64,000 nucleotides of DNA from Burkholderiaceae bacterium. Its GTDB lineage: Bacteria; Pseudomonadota; Gammaproteobacteria; Burkholderiales; Burkholderiaceae_E. A model generated the notes under the pieces. It did no database searches, was not told the DNA's origin, and worked only from the letters and a program-made list of their open reading frames with translations. Location of the stretch: NCBI GenBank assembly GCA_016710525.1, contig JADJVQ010000010.1, forward strand, positions 1 to 64,000, read 5' to 3'. The position numbers were made by a program, and so were the translations under genes. Positions 51,618 through 60,188 of this stretch are shown one piece after another; position 1 is the stretch's first letter, and each line of letters begins with the position of its first letter.

Positions 51618-53577
51618 TCCGCTCGTCCAGGGCAGCCGGGCGGCGCGCCAGCCTGAACTCGCCCGCATCGAACACCCGCGTCATCTCCCAGTAGTCCAGC
51701 AGCCGCCATGGCGAGGTCACCGTGAGCCGGTTGCGCGAGTTCTTGTACCAGCTCGTCACCCCCGGATGGGTCCAGACCATGTCGCGCGCCTTGGCCTCCA
51801 GGCGCCGGTTGTACCCGTCGTGCACGTCCTGGCGGACCTCGAGCGAGTCCACGCCCTGCTCGATCATCAGGCGCAGCGCCTGCATGATGTAGCGCACCTG
51901 GCATTCGCTGTGGAAGATGATCGAGCCGCCGTGCGCGAGGTTGGTATTGGGCCCGTACATCACGAACAGGTTCGGGTAGTGCGGCGCGGTCATGCCCAGA
52001 TAGGCGCGCGGGTCGTCGTCGCCCCAGTCGGCGCGCACCGTGTGGCCGCCGGTGCCCTCGATCTCGAGCGGCCACAGCAGCCTCGAGGCCTGGAAGCCGG
52101 TCGCGAAGATGATCACGTCCACCGGATGCACGGTACCGTCCTTCATCACGATCGCATCGGCAGTGATGTGCGAGATGGGCTCGGTCTCGAGAGCGACGTT
52201 GTCGCGCCCGAGCATCTTGTACCAGTGGTTGTCGCGCAGCATGCGCTTGCCATAGGGCGGATAGCCCGGGATGCACTTGGCCAGCAGCGCCTCGTCGCCG
52301 CCGAGTTCGCCGCGCACATAGTCGACGATCATCTCGCGCATCTTGTGATTGGTCGCATTCAGCGAGATGGCCGGCGTGGGCCAGTCCGGATCGGCGTGCA
52401 GCGAGGCATGAAACCCGTCGGAGCTGGCCCAGAACAGCTGGAAGCGCAGCCAGTTGGCGTAGTACGGCAGGTGCTCCAGCGACCAGAGGTGCCCTTGCGT
52501 GACCGGCAGGTGGTAGTTGGGGTTGTTGACCGCCCAGTGCGCAGTGCGCTGGAACACCCGCAGATGCGCCACCTCGCCCACGATCGACGGACCGGCCTGC
52601 ATGCCGCTGGCCCCGGTGCCGATCATGGCCACCCGCTTGCCGGCCAATCCGGCCTGGTGGTCCCACTGCGCGGTGTGGAAGGCCGGGCCCCGGAAGGTTT
52701 CCAGGCCCTTGATCTGCGGGATGGCGGGGCGGTTGAGCTGGCCCACCGCGGTGATCAGCGAGCGACACTCGGCGCTGTGCGCCAGGCCGGCCCGATCGGT
52801 CCAGCTCACCTGCCAGCGCGCGGTGGACTCAATGTAGACCGCCCGTTTCGCCTCGACCCCGAAGCGGATGTGCGGGCGCAGGTCGTAGGCCTGCGCGACC
52901 TCGCGGATGTAGGCCAGGATTTCGTCGCGGCGCGAGAAATGCCGCGACCAGCGGTTGTTGGTATGGAACGAATACGAATAGAAATGGTTGGGCGTGTCGA
53001 CCGCGCAGCCGGGGTAGTCGTTCTCGAGCCAGGTGCCGCCGACGTCGTGATTCTTCTCCAGGATCTCGAACGGGATGCCCAGCTGCTTCAGGCGGATGGC
53101 CGCGCACAGGCCGCCCAGCCCGGCACCGATCACGATCACCTTGAAGTCCTGGAGCGGCAGCTGAGCGGGGTCGCGCTGCCATTGCACGGCGCGGGTGTCC
53201 GCTTCACCGAAGCTCATTTCTTCGAGCAGCAGCGCAATGTATTCCGCGGGCACCGGCTGGCCGACCCCGGCGCTCATCATCCGCTGCAGCACCGCTTCAG
53301 TCGGACGCGCGGGCGCCGGGCGGTCGTGGGCGGCGTAGTCCTTGAGCGTGGCCACCAGCCGATCGCGCACCGTCTGTTTCAGGGCGTCGGGAACCGTCTG
53401 CAGGAAGTTCCAGGGTCCCTGGATGTGCGGCGCCACTTCGTCCATCAGTTCGAGATCGCCCGTCAGCTGCACCAGCGCCATCAGCATCGGCGCGATGTCG
53501 CTGTCGGCCAGCGACGCGCGCAGCAGCGCCTCGTCGCGCACCGCCTCGCGCACGGTCGCGCGGAAGTCTTTCGTCAT
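51598..53577 (-). CDS. Baeyer-Villiger-type flavin monooxygenase
   Basis: A 659-residue class B flavoprotein monooxygenase. The FAD site is VIVIGAGLGGLCAAIRLKQL near residue 145. The Baeyer-Villiger fingerprint is intact in FRGPAFHTAQWDH (FxGxxxHxxxWD). The NADPH Rossmann motif is RVAMIGTGASGMQAGPSI, and IIFATGFQ is the ATG-type C-terminal motif. About 140 N-terminal residues of helical character precede the FAD domain, as in the longer acetone/cyclododecanone-type monooxygenases. It oxidises ketones to esters or lactones in the cytosol. A toxin-antitoxin pair lies upstream. Confidence 0.95.
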   Translation of the reverse strand: MTKDFRATVREAVRDEALLRASLADSDIAPMLMALVQLTGDLELMDEVAPHIQGPWNFLQTVPDALKQTVRDRLVATLKDYAAHDRPAPARPTEAVLQRMMSAGVGQPVPAEYIALLLEEMSFGEADTRAVQWQRDPAQLPLQDFKVIVIGAGLGGLCAAIRLKQLGIPFEILEKNHDVGGTWLENDYPGCAVDTPNHFYSYSFHTNNRWSRHFSRRDEILAYIREVAQAYDLRPHIRFGVEAKRAVYIESTARWQVSWTDRAGLAHSAECRSLITAVGQLNRPAIPQIKGLETFRGPAFHTAQWDHQAGLAGKRVAMIGTGASGMQAGPSIVGEVAHLRVFQRTAHWAVNNPNYHLPVTQGHLWSLEHLPYYANWLRFQLFWASSDGFHASLHADPDWPTPAISLNATNHKMREMIVDYVRGELGGDEALLAKCIPGYPPYGKRMLRDNHWYKMLGRDNVALETEPISHITADAIVMKDGTVHPVDVIIFATGFQASRLLWPLEIEGTGGHTVRADWGDDDPRAYLGMTAPHYPNLFVMYGPNTNLAHGGSIIFHSECQVRYIMQALRLMIEQGVDSLEVRQDVHDGYNRRLEAKARDMVWTHPGVTSWYKNSRNRLTVTSPWRLLDYWEMTRVFDAGEFRLARRPAALDERIIPTGT

Positions 53578-53621
53578 GCATCGTCTCCTCGAGCGGCCAC
53601 GTCCGCTCCATATGATCGGCG

Positions 53622-54071
53622 CTAGGGCGCTTCGTCAACCCATGGGTTCATGCGTGCCACGCGCGCCAGTTTGAAATCGCCGGTGTCCCGGGTCACGACC
53701 GTCAGCCCATGGTGCAGCGCGGTTGCTGCGATGATCAAGTCGGGCTGTGAAAAGGTATGGCCCGCTTTGCGGCCATCTTCGACAAGCAGGCGCCACTTGA
53801 ACATGACATCCTCTGAAACCTCGAGCACGCGCTGATCGAACATCGGCCGCACCTTGTGCTCCAACCAATCGTTGAGTTCGACACGGCGGATCGGATCCTC
53901 CAGCATCTCGATGCCATAGCGGATCTCCGCGAAGGTCACCGCGCTGACGAACAGGCTTTCCAGCGGCTGCGCCGAGACGAACTTGCGCACCCGGGCATTG
54001 GGCCGCGGTCGACGCAGCTCCGAAATCACGTTGGTGTCGAGCAGCCAGCCACTCGCACCTTGACTGCTCAC
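53622..54071 (-). CDS. PIN-domain ribonuclease toxin (VapC/FitB-like)
   Basis: A 149-residue PIN nuclease with a complete acidic set: Asp12 (LLDTNVISELRR), Glu49 (FAEIRYG), Asp111 (SQPDLIIAATA) and Asp129 (VTRDTGDF). The start is GTG at 54071, overlapping the antitoxin stop (GTGA). The genes are translationally coupled, with the antitoxin made first. It should cleave RNA when the antitoxin is lost. Located between a monooxygenase and CoA-transferase genes, probably as a mobile stability cassette. Confidence 0.93.
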   Translation of the reverse strand: MSSQGASGWLLDTNVISELRRPRPNARVRKFVSAQPLESLFVSAVTFAEIRYGIEMLEDPIRRVELNDWLEHKVRPMFDQRVLEVSEDVMFKWRLLVEDGRKAGHTFSQPDLIIAATALHHGLTVVTRDTGDFKLARVARMNPWVDEAP

Positions 54072-54370
54072 AGCTTGACCGCTCGCACCGGCATCAGCGA
54101 GCGAGGCGGCTCGATTTTAATGTCGGGATGCGGTGATGCCCGCAGGGCATCGACCAGCAACTGGCCGGTACGTTCGCCCTTCATGCGGCGGAATTCGTCA
54201 GCATCCACCACCACGACCGCCTCCTTGCCGTGGAGCGTGACGTGCTGGGGTCCGTCGCTGTGCGCCAGCCGAACCAGTTCGCTGAAACGAGCCTTGGCGT
54301 CCTGCAAACGCCAGCTGGCGCGCGCCAGCGGCTCAGCCGCCATGACCGGTGCTGGTGATTTTCTGGTCAT
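54068..54370 (-). CDS. Phd/YefM-type antitoxin
   Basis: A 100-residue antitoxin. WRLQDAKARFSELVRLAHSD and GPQHVTLHGKEAVVVVDADE form the Phd/YefM DNA-binding fold, and the C-terminal RTGQLLVDALRASPHPDIKI is the toxin-binding tail. It pairs with the PIN toxin immediately downstream (overlap GTGA). A perfect 7-3-7 palindrome covers its start codon, consistent with autorepression by the toxin-antitoxin complex. Confidence 0.92.
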   Translation of the reverse strand: MTRKSPAPVMAAEPLARASWRLQDAKARFSELVRLAHSDGPQHVTLHGKEAVVVVDADEFRRMKGERTGQLLVDALRASPHPDIKIEPPRSLMPVRAVKL

Positions 54371-54379
54371 GCTGACCAG
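54363..54379. promoter_or_regulatory. Palindromic operator over the antitoxin start
   Basis: CTGGTCA-TGC-TGACCAG is a perfect inverted repeat spanning the ATG of the Phd-type gene. Its form and position fit the autoregulatory operator typical of Phd/YefM modules. Confidence 0.65.
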
Positions 54380-54528
54380 ATTATCAGAGCATCAACGCAG
54401 GGGCAACCGCATCGGCGCGGTCCAGCGCGGACTTGCTTTCGAGCAGTCGGCTCATGGGGGCTCCCGGCTCAGGGCAGGCCCGACGGATCGTCGCAGACGC
54501 CCTGCGCCGGAGTTCGGCAGGGCAGTTC

Positions 54529-55695
54529 TCAGGCTGTGTCGTCGCCAAGCCGCGCACGCACCGCCTCGGTGTGCTGGCCCAGCACCGGCGCGGCGAACGG
54601 GTCCGGCCCGGGCGTGCGGCTGAACACCCAGGGCCGCGTGAAGCCCTGGTAGCTGCCCACGACCGGGTGATCGATGCGCTCGACCATGCCCTGGGCCTGA
54701 ACCTGCGGATGATCGAACATGTCGGCCAGCGGCCGCGCGGCGGCACAGGGCACGTCTTCGCCGAACAGCGCCTCCCACTGCAGCGCACTGCGCGCGGCCA
54801 GCGCGGCGCGCAGTCGCGGCACGATGTCGTCGCGCTGCTGGGCGCGCTTGCGCACGGTGTCGTAGCGCGGATCGTCGTGCAGATCCATCAGGCCGGTCTT
54901 CTCGCACAGCGCGCGCCAGAAACCGGGAGTATTGGCCGACAGGTACAGGTAACCGTCGCCGGTGGGGTGGATGCCGGTCAGGCCGCCCGAGCGCATGTCG
55001 CGCTCGATCTCGCGCGGCTCGCCTTCGGCCCAGACCAGGCGCGCCGACTGCATGGTCAGCGCCGCGCGCATCAGCGACACGCCGACGAACTGGCCCTGGC
55101 CGCTGCGCTCGCGCTCGAACAGCGCCGAGGCCACGCCGCCGGCCAGCAGCGCGGCCGCGTAGTAGTCGACCACCGAGCCGCCCAGCACCTCGGGCACGCC
55201 CTGGCGACCCTGCTCGCTGCACATGCCGGTGAGCGTCTGCAGCACCTGGTCGAAGCCGGCCTTGTCCTTCAGGGGGCCGGTCTCGCCGTAGCCGCTGACC
55301 GCGCAGTAGATGAGCCGCGGATTGATCAGGCGCAGCTGCTCGTAGTCGATGCCCAGACGCGGCGGCACCGCGGGCCGGAAGTTGTGCACCAGCACATCGG
55401 CCTGGCGCACCAGGCGCATCAGCGCCGCCAGGTCGGCGGGCTGCTTCAGGTCGAGCACCACGCCGTACTTGCTGCGGTTGACCCCGATGAAGGCCCGGCT
55501 CTCGGCGTCCAGCGTGGACGGGTAGCGGCGCAGGTTGTCGCCATCGGGCGGCTCGATCTTGATCACCTCGGCGCCCTGGTCGGCCAGCATCGTGCAGCCA
55601 TAGGGTCCGGCGATGTAGGCGCTCAGGTCGATCACGCGGATGCCGGTGAGGGGACCGCGGGGGCCGGTTCGACCAGGCAGGGCCGTGCCGGTCAT
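54529..55695 (-). CDS. CaiB/BaiF family III CoA-transferase
   Basis: A 388-residue class III CoA-transferase. The N-terminal IRVIDLSAYIAGPYGCTMLADQGAEVIKIE and NRSKYGVVLDLKQ are family signatures (split here: IDLSAYIAGPYGCTMLADQ). The catalytic Asp lies in GGSVVDYYAAALLAGG. Such enzymes move CoA from one acid to another. The ATG overlaps the stop of a CitE-like gene, suggesting they process the same substrate, for example citramalate/itaconate or malate-type CoA esters (inference). Confidence 0.93.
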   Translation of the reverse strand: MTGTALPGRTGPRGPLTGIRVIDLSAYIAGPYGCTMLADQGAEVIKIEPPDGDNLRRYPSTLDAESRAFIGVNRSKYGVVLDLKQPADLAALMRLVRQADVLVHNFRPAVPPRLGIDYEQLRLINPRLIYCAVSGYGETGPLKDKAGFDQVLQTLTGMCSEQGRQGVPEVLGGSVVDYYAAALLAGGVASALFERERSGQGQFVGVSLMRAALTMQSARLVWAEGEPREIERDMRSGGLTGIHPTGDGYLYLSANTPGFWRALCEKTGLMDLHDDPRYDTVRKRAQQRDDIVPRLRAALAARSALQWEALFGEDVPCAAARPLADMFDHPQVQAQGMVERIDHPVVGSYQGFTRPWVFSRTPGPDPFAAPVLGQHTEAVRARLGDDTA

Positions 55696-56573
55696 GGCTG
55701 CGTCAGCCCGAGCCGGACCGCCACTTCGAGCACCGCCTGCGCTCTTGCCAGGAAGGGGGGATCGATCATCTTGCCGTCGACCACGAAGGCGCCCACTTCG
55801 CCCGCAGCCGCAGTTTGCGCAGCAGTGACCACTCGCTGCGCGTGGGCGATCTCATCGTCGGTGGGCCGGAACACCGCATTGGCCAGCGCGATCTGGCTGG
55901 GATGGATGCAGCTCTTGCCCGCAAAGCCCATCAGCCGCGCGCGCTGGGCCTCGGCCACGAAGAAGTCCTGATCGGCGATATCGGCGAACACGGTGTCATA
56001 GGCCGGCACGCCGGCTTCGCCGGCCGCCAGGCGCAGCGCCATCATCACGTGCTGGACCGCCGCCACGTCCCGCCGCGAAATCCCCAGCGGCTCGAACAGG
56101 TCGCCCAGGCCGAGCTGCATGCCGGCCACCCGCGGATGCGCGCAGGCCAGCTCGTGCGCGATGCGCAGCGAGCGCGGCGATTCGACATTGACCAGCAGCC
56201 CGATCGGCCGGTCGAGGCCCTCGCGAAACCCGTTGGCGCGCTCGGCCCGCTCGATCGCCTCGGCCGCGCGGCGCACGTCGTCGGCGCTCTCGGCCTTGGG
56301 CAGGTTGATCAGATGCAGCCCGGGCCGGGCCACCGCCGCCACATCGGCGGCGAAGTGCGGCGTGTCCAGCGCGTTGACCCGCACGATCAGGATCTTGGCG
56401 CTGCGCGCGACGTCGGGCGAGGCCAGCAGGTCGGCCAGCGCCTGGCGCGCCTGCGGCTTGCGGGCCTCGGTGACCGCGTCTTCGAGGTCGAAGGACAGGC
56501 CATCGGCCGCGCTGGCCAGGGCCTTGGCGAAGAGTTCGGGACGGGAGCCGGGAACGAACAGTTTGCTTCTCAT
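55692..56573 (-). CDS. CitE/HpcH-type lyase (malyl- or citramalyl-CoA lyase-like)
   Basis: A 293-residue TIM-barrel aldolase/lyase of the HpcH/HpaI-CitE family. Signatures: RSKLFVPGSRPELFAKAL, LSFDLEDAVTEARKPQAR (metal/CoA site), LLVNVESPRSL with the metal Glu, LGLGDLFEPLG with the metal Asp, and GFAGKSCIHPSQI. The absence of citrate-lyase neighbours and pairing with a CoA-transferase favour a stand-alone malyl-, citramalyl- or related CoA lyase. Divergent from a fused acyl-CoA dehydrogenase gene over 178 bp. Confidence 0.92.
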   Translation of the reverse strand: MRSKLFVPGSRPELFAKALASAADGLSFDLEDAVTEARKPQARQALADLLASPDVARSAKILIVRVNALDTPHFAADVAAVARPGLHLINLPKAESADDVRRAAEAIERAERANGFREGLDRPIGLLVNVESPRSLRIAHELACAHPRVAGMQLGLGDLFEPLGISRRDVAAVQHVMMALRLAAGEAGVPAYDTVFADIADQDFFVAEAQRARLMGFAGKSCIHPSQIALANAVFRPTDDEIAHAQRVVTAAQTAAAGEVGAFVVDGKMIDPPFLARAQAVLEVAVRLGLTQP

Positions 56574-56751
56574 GGGATCAGTCTGGCGCAATTCGCGGCG
56601 AAGTAAAACCGGCGGCAGTTCGGAATGCATCGCGCCGCCGAGCGCGAAAGCGGACGGAAGCGGGCCGGGATCGCGGCGGGCGGGCTTTCCTCGGTGGCGG
56701 GAACTTGGCACCCTTGGCGACCGGCAATCGCCCGACTCTCGAGGAACCCCG

Positions 56752-59085
56752 ATGATCGACCTGCGAACCCGTCTCGATGCGCTCTCCGACGACGACCGCC
56801 TGGTGCAGGACGCCGCCCGCGACTACGCCGGACGCGATCCGGAGCTCAAGCGCGTGCGCGCGCTGCGCGACCAGCGGCCCAGCCATGATCCGCAGGCCTG
56901 GCGCACCCTGGCCGAGATGGGCTGGCTGGGCTGCCGGCTGCCCGAACACCTGCAGGGCACGCCGCTCACCCACGTCCAGCTCGCGCTGCTGCTCGAACAG
57001 GTCGGCGCCTCGCTGGCGCCCGAGCCGCTGATCGCGGCGGTGGTGCTGGCTGGCGGCCTGCTGCAGGCCGGCACCAACGAAGATCTCAAGTCTCGCTGGT
57101 TGCCCCGGCTGGCGGCAGGCGAGTGGCTGCCGGCGTTTGCCGGAACCGACGCAATGGCGCCGGGCAACGGGGCATCCGCCGTGGGCGCGACCTCGGCAAG
57201 CACATCAGCGCAGCCGACCCGACTTCGTTCCGCCGGCAACGGCTTCGTGCTCGATGGCCGCAAAGCCTTCGTATCACACGGCGAATCCGCCGATGCCTTC
57301 ATCGTGTCGGCCAATGGCCCCGAGGGCGCCTGCCTGGTCCTGGTGCCGCGTGACGCGCCCGGGGTGGCGGTGCTCACGCAGGCCCGGATCGACGGCGGCA
57401 CCTGGAGCGAGGTCACCTTCACGCAAGTGGCCGTGGGCGCCGCGGCCATCGTGGCCAGCGGCCCCGCGGTCGATGGCCTCGTCGAGCGCGTGCTCGACGA
57501 AACGCGCCTGGCGATCAGCGCCGAACTGGTCGGGCTGATGTCGCGCGCATTCGAGCTGACCGTCGACTATGTCACCCTGCGCAAGCAGTTCGACCAGCCG
57601 GTGGGCGCCTTCCAGGCCGTGCAGCATCGCGCGGTCGACCTGCTGGTGCAGGTGGAGCTGGCGCGCGCGGTGCTGCGCCAGTCGGCGCAGCGCTTCGACG
57701 CCGACCCGGGCGCGGCCGAACGCGCGCTGGTCGCCAGCCAGGTCAAGGCCCGCTGTTCCGACGCGGCGCTGAAGGTGCTCAAGGGCTGCGTGCAGCTGCA
57801 CGGCGGCATCGCCTATACCGACGAGTGCAACGTCGGCATGTTCCTGAAACGGGCGATGGTGCTGGCGGCCTGGCTGGGCGGCGCGGCGCAGCACCGGCGA
57901 CGCTTCGGGCAACTGATCGAGGCCGGCGCGCAAGGCCAGGCGGAACCTTCCGCCGACGACGCCTTCGTGCGCGAGGTGGAGGAATGGCTCGCCGCGAATT
58001 TCCCGCCCGAGTGGCGTTTCCCGCCGACCCGGCTGGGCCTGGCCCAGGCCGCGCCCTGGCAGCAGAAGCTGGGCGCCAAGGGCTGGGCCGCGCCGGGCTG
58101 GCCGAAGGAGTTCGGCGGCATGGGCCTGTCGGCCTACGACCAGGTGCGCATGAACGACGCCTTCGACCGGCACGGCATCTCGATCGTGCCGAACATGGGC
58201 ATCACGATGCTCGGGCCGCTGCTGATCCGCTATGGCACCGACGAACAGCGCCGCACCCACCTGCCGGGCATCCTGGCCGGCACCACCCGCTGGTGCCAGG
58301 GCTATTCGGAGCCGGGCGCAGGGTCGGACCTTGCCGGACTGCGCACCAGCGCCGTGCTGGAGGGCGACAGCTTCGTGGTCAACGGCCAGAAGATCTGGAC
58401 CTCGTTCGCGCACGAGGCCGACTGGATCTTCCTGCTGGTTCGCACCGACCCGCAGGCCAAGAAGCAAAAGGGCATCAGCTTCCTGCTGGTGAACATGCGC
58501 AGCCCCGGCATCACCGTGCGGCGCATCCGCAACCTGACTGGCGAATCGGAATTCTGCGAAGTGTTCTTCGACAGCGTGCGGGTGCCGGCGCATCAGCTGG
58601 TCGGCAGCCTGAACCAGGGCTGGACGATGGCCAAGGCGCTGCTGGGCTCCGAGCGCATCAGCATCGGCAGCCCCCGCCTGGCGAAGTTCCCGCTGCAGCT
58701 GCTGCGCGACCTGCTGGTGTCGCGCGGGCTGTTCGACGATCCGGTGATCCGCGTGCGCTTCGACGAGCTGCAGCTCGATGTCGAAGACCTGGGCGCACTG
58801 TTCGTGCGGATGGCCGAGGTGCTGCGCCGCGGCGAGGAGCTGGGCGCCGAGGTGTCGATGCTCAAGCTGTGGGTGAGCGAGGCGATGCAGCGGGTGACCG
58901 ATGCCATGCTCGAACTGGGCGGCGAGCAGGCCACGCTGGATGCGCCGATGGCGATCGACGCGGCGCATTCGGTGCACATCGCCAACCAGTACTTCGCATC
59001 GCGCCCCGCCACCATCTATGGCGGCTCCAGCGAGATCCAGCGCAACATCCTGGCCAGGGCGGTGCTGGAGCTGCCGGGGACCTGA
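56752..59085 (+). CDS. Fused double-domain acyl-CoA dehydrogenase
   Basis: A 777-residue protein of two acyl-CoA dehydrogenase units in one chain. The first (about 1-395) has a divergent middle domain (LPAFAGTDAMAP) but a well-kept C-terminal helical domain with LRKQFDQPVGAFQAVQHRAV and CVQLHGGIAYTDECN. The second (about 400-777) has the canonical QGYSEPGAGSDLAGLRT and IYGGSSEIQRNILARAVLEL. The complementary loss mirrors the two separate genes at 16.1-18.5 kb, as if subunits A and B were fused in the order B-A. Such fusions occur in proteobacteria and probably act on bulky or steroid-like acyl-CoAs (inference). Start at MIDLRT, eight bases after a GAGGAAC sequence. Confidence 0.93.
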   Translation: MIDLRTRLDALSDDDRLVQDAARDYAGRDPELKRVRALRDQRPSHDPQAWRTLAEMGWLGCRLPEHLQGTPLTHVQLALLLEQVGASLAPEPLIAAVVLAGGLLQAGTNEDLKSRWLPRLAAGEWLPAFAGTDAMAPGNGASAVGATSASTSAQPTRLRSAGNGFVLDGRKAFVSHGESADAFIVSANGPEGACLVLVPRDAPGVAVLTQARIDGGTWSEVTFTQVAVGAAAIVASGPAVDGLVERVLDETRLAISAELVGLMSRAFELTVDYVTLRKQFDQPVGAFQAVQHRAVDLLVQVELARAVLRQSAQRFDADPGAAERALVASQVKARCSDAALKVLKGCVQLHGGIAYTDECNVGMFLKRAMVLAAWLGGAAQHRRRFGQLIEAGAQGQAEPSADDAFVREVEEWLAANFPPEWRFPPTRLGLAQAAPWQQKLGAKGWAAPGWPKEFGGMGLSAYDQVRMNDAFDRHGISIVPNMGITMLGPLLIRYGTDEQRRTHLPGILAGTTRWCQGYSEPGAGSDLAGLRTSAVLEGDSFVVNGQKIWTSFAHEADWIFLLVRTDPQAKKQKGISFLLVNMRSPGITVRRIRNLTGESEFCEVFFDSVRVPAHQLVGSLNQGWTMAKALLGSERISIGSPRLAKFPLQLLRDLLVSRGLFDDPVIRVRFDELQLDVEDLGALFVRMAEVLRRGEELGAEVSMLKLWVSEAMQRVTDAMLELGGEQATLDAPMAIDAAHSVHIANQYFASRPATIYGGSSEIQRNILARAVLELPGT

Positions 59086-59123
59086 ACGCGGCTGCCCGCC
59101 CCGTTCGCCTCGTTTGACGCGCG

Positions 59124-59438
59124 ATGGACTGGAACGCGTTCATCCGCAACCATCGCCTCGCGCGCGCGATCGCCCTGAGCGTGCTGCTCGCCGGGTTCCT
59201 GGTGTGGTGGCGGCTTGGTGGCGACCCGGGTCCGGTGCGCGCGACGCGCGAATTGAGCGGCGTCATCGAATCGGTCCACGAAAAGGTCTACCTTGTACGC
59301 CTGGATTCAGGCCAGACCGTCCGGGTCCTTCGATCGGTTTCGGCCAAGGCCGGTGATCGGGTGCGGGTGACCGGCACGACCTACGCATCAGGCGGCGAAT
59401 CGTTCTTCCTGCTCGAAACCGGTGTGCCGGCCGACTGA
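59124..59438 (+). CDS. Small membrane-anchored protein of unknown function
   Basis: A 104-residue protein not recognised. One hydrophobic segment (ARAIALSVLLAGFLVWW, about residues 13-29) would anchor it, leaving a short basic N-terminus inside. The remaining part (ELSGVIESVHEKVYLVRLDS through VRVTGTTYASGGESF) has the alternating pattern of a small beta barrel, perhaps OB-like, outside the membrane. The gene follows the fused dehydrogenase by 38 bp, with a weak ribosome site. Coding is supported by its even GC pattern and position. Confidence 0.6.
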   Translation: MDWNAFIRNHRLARAIALSVLLAGFLVWWRLGGDPGPVRATRELSGVIESVHEKVYLVRLDSGQTVRVLRSVSAKAGDRVRVTGTTYASGGESFFLLETGVPAD

Positions 59439-59476
59439 TCGCCTGGCCAGATCCCATTACCCCACGAAGGAGCAGC

Positions 59477-59971
59477 ATGCGCATCTCGACCCTCCTGGCA
59501 GTCCTGCTGGCAGCGCCCGCCACCATGGTGCTGGCTCAGCAGGCCACGTTCCAGACCAAGTCCCTCACGCCCGAAGCCGCGCTGACGGCGGCGAAGGCGG
59601 CCCTGGAGGCGTGCCGCAAGCAGGGCTACCAGGTGGGTGTGGCCGTGGTCGACCGGGCGGGCATCACCCAGGTGTTTCTGCGCGACCGGTTTGCCGGCCC
59701 GCACACGGTCGATGTCGCCATCAACAAGGCCTGGACGGCCGCCAGCTTTCGCACCTCGACGCTTGCTCTGGCCACCGAGACCCAGGCGGGCCGGCCGATG
59801 AGCGGCATCCGCGCAGTCGCACGCTTCACGGCGGTGGGCGGCGGCGTGCTGATCGAGGGCGGGGGTTCGTCGTTTGGCGCGATCGGCGTCTCGGGAGCGC
59901 CCGGGGGCGAAGCGGATGAGGTCTGCGCCAATGCGGGCATCAAGGCAATCGCCGACTCGATCGAGTTCTGA
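59477..59971 (+). CDS. Exported GlcG/HbpS family protein
   Basis: A 164-residue protein with a signal peptide (MRISTLLAVLLAAPATMVLA, cleavage before QQATF). The mature part is a GlcG/HbpS domain: ALTAAKAALEACRKQGYQVG, VAVVDRAGITQVFLRDRFAG, then HTVDVAINKAWTAASFRT and GGVLIEGGGSSFGAIGVSGA. HbpS binds heme in Streptomyces; GlcG function is not settled. A good GAAGGAG precedes the ATG. The gene for a Bug receptor follows 217 bp later. Confidence 0.92.
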   Translation: MRISTLLAVLLAAPATMVLAQQATFQTKSLTPEAALTAAKAALEACRKQGYQVGVAVVDRAGITQVFLRDRFAGPHTVDVAINKAWTAASFRTSTLALATETQAGRPMSGIRAVARFTAVGGGVLIEGGGSSFGAIGVSGAPGGEADEVCANAGIKAIADSIEF

Positions 59972-60188
59972 TCCGCAGGGGTGAATGAACCGCGGCTCGG
60001 CGCTGTCCAGCGCACGTTGCCGCTGCGCACAGGCATCGAACTCCGCCAGCCGCACCCATAGCTCCCGGTTATGGCCAACAAGCGGCGCCCATCTTACAAG
60101 GCGGGCGTCACTCTGCTCTACTGCGCATCATGGTTCCAGACCCTGGCGACCATGCCGCAACGATGCCCCCCAACGAGACCGACATCCG

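Noticed and set aside
54452..55222. Alternative frames within the CoA-transferase gene as separate proteins
   Set aside because: They are Arg/Gly-rich shadows; the family III CoA-transferase frame is complete and motif-bearing.
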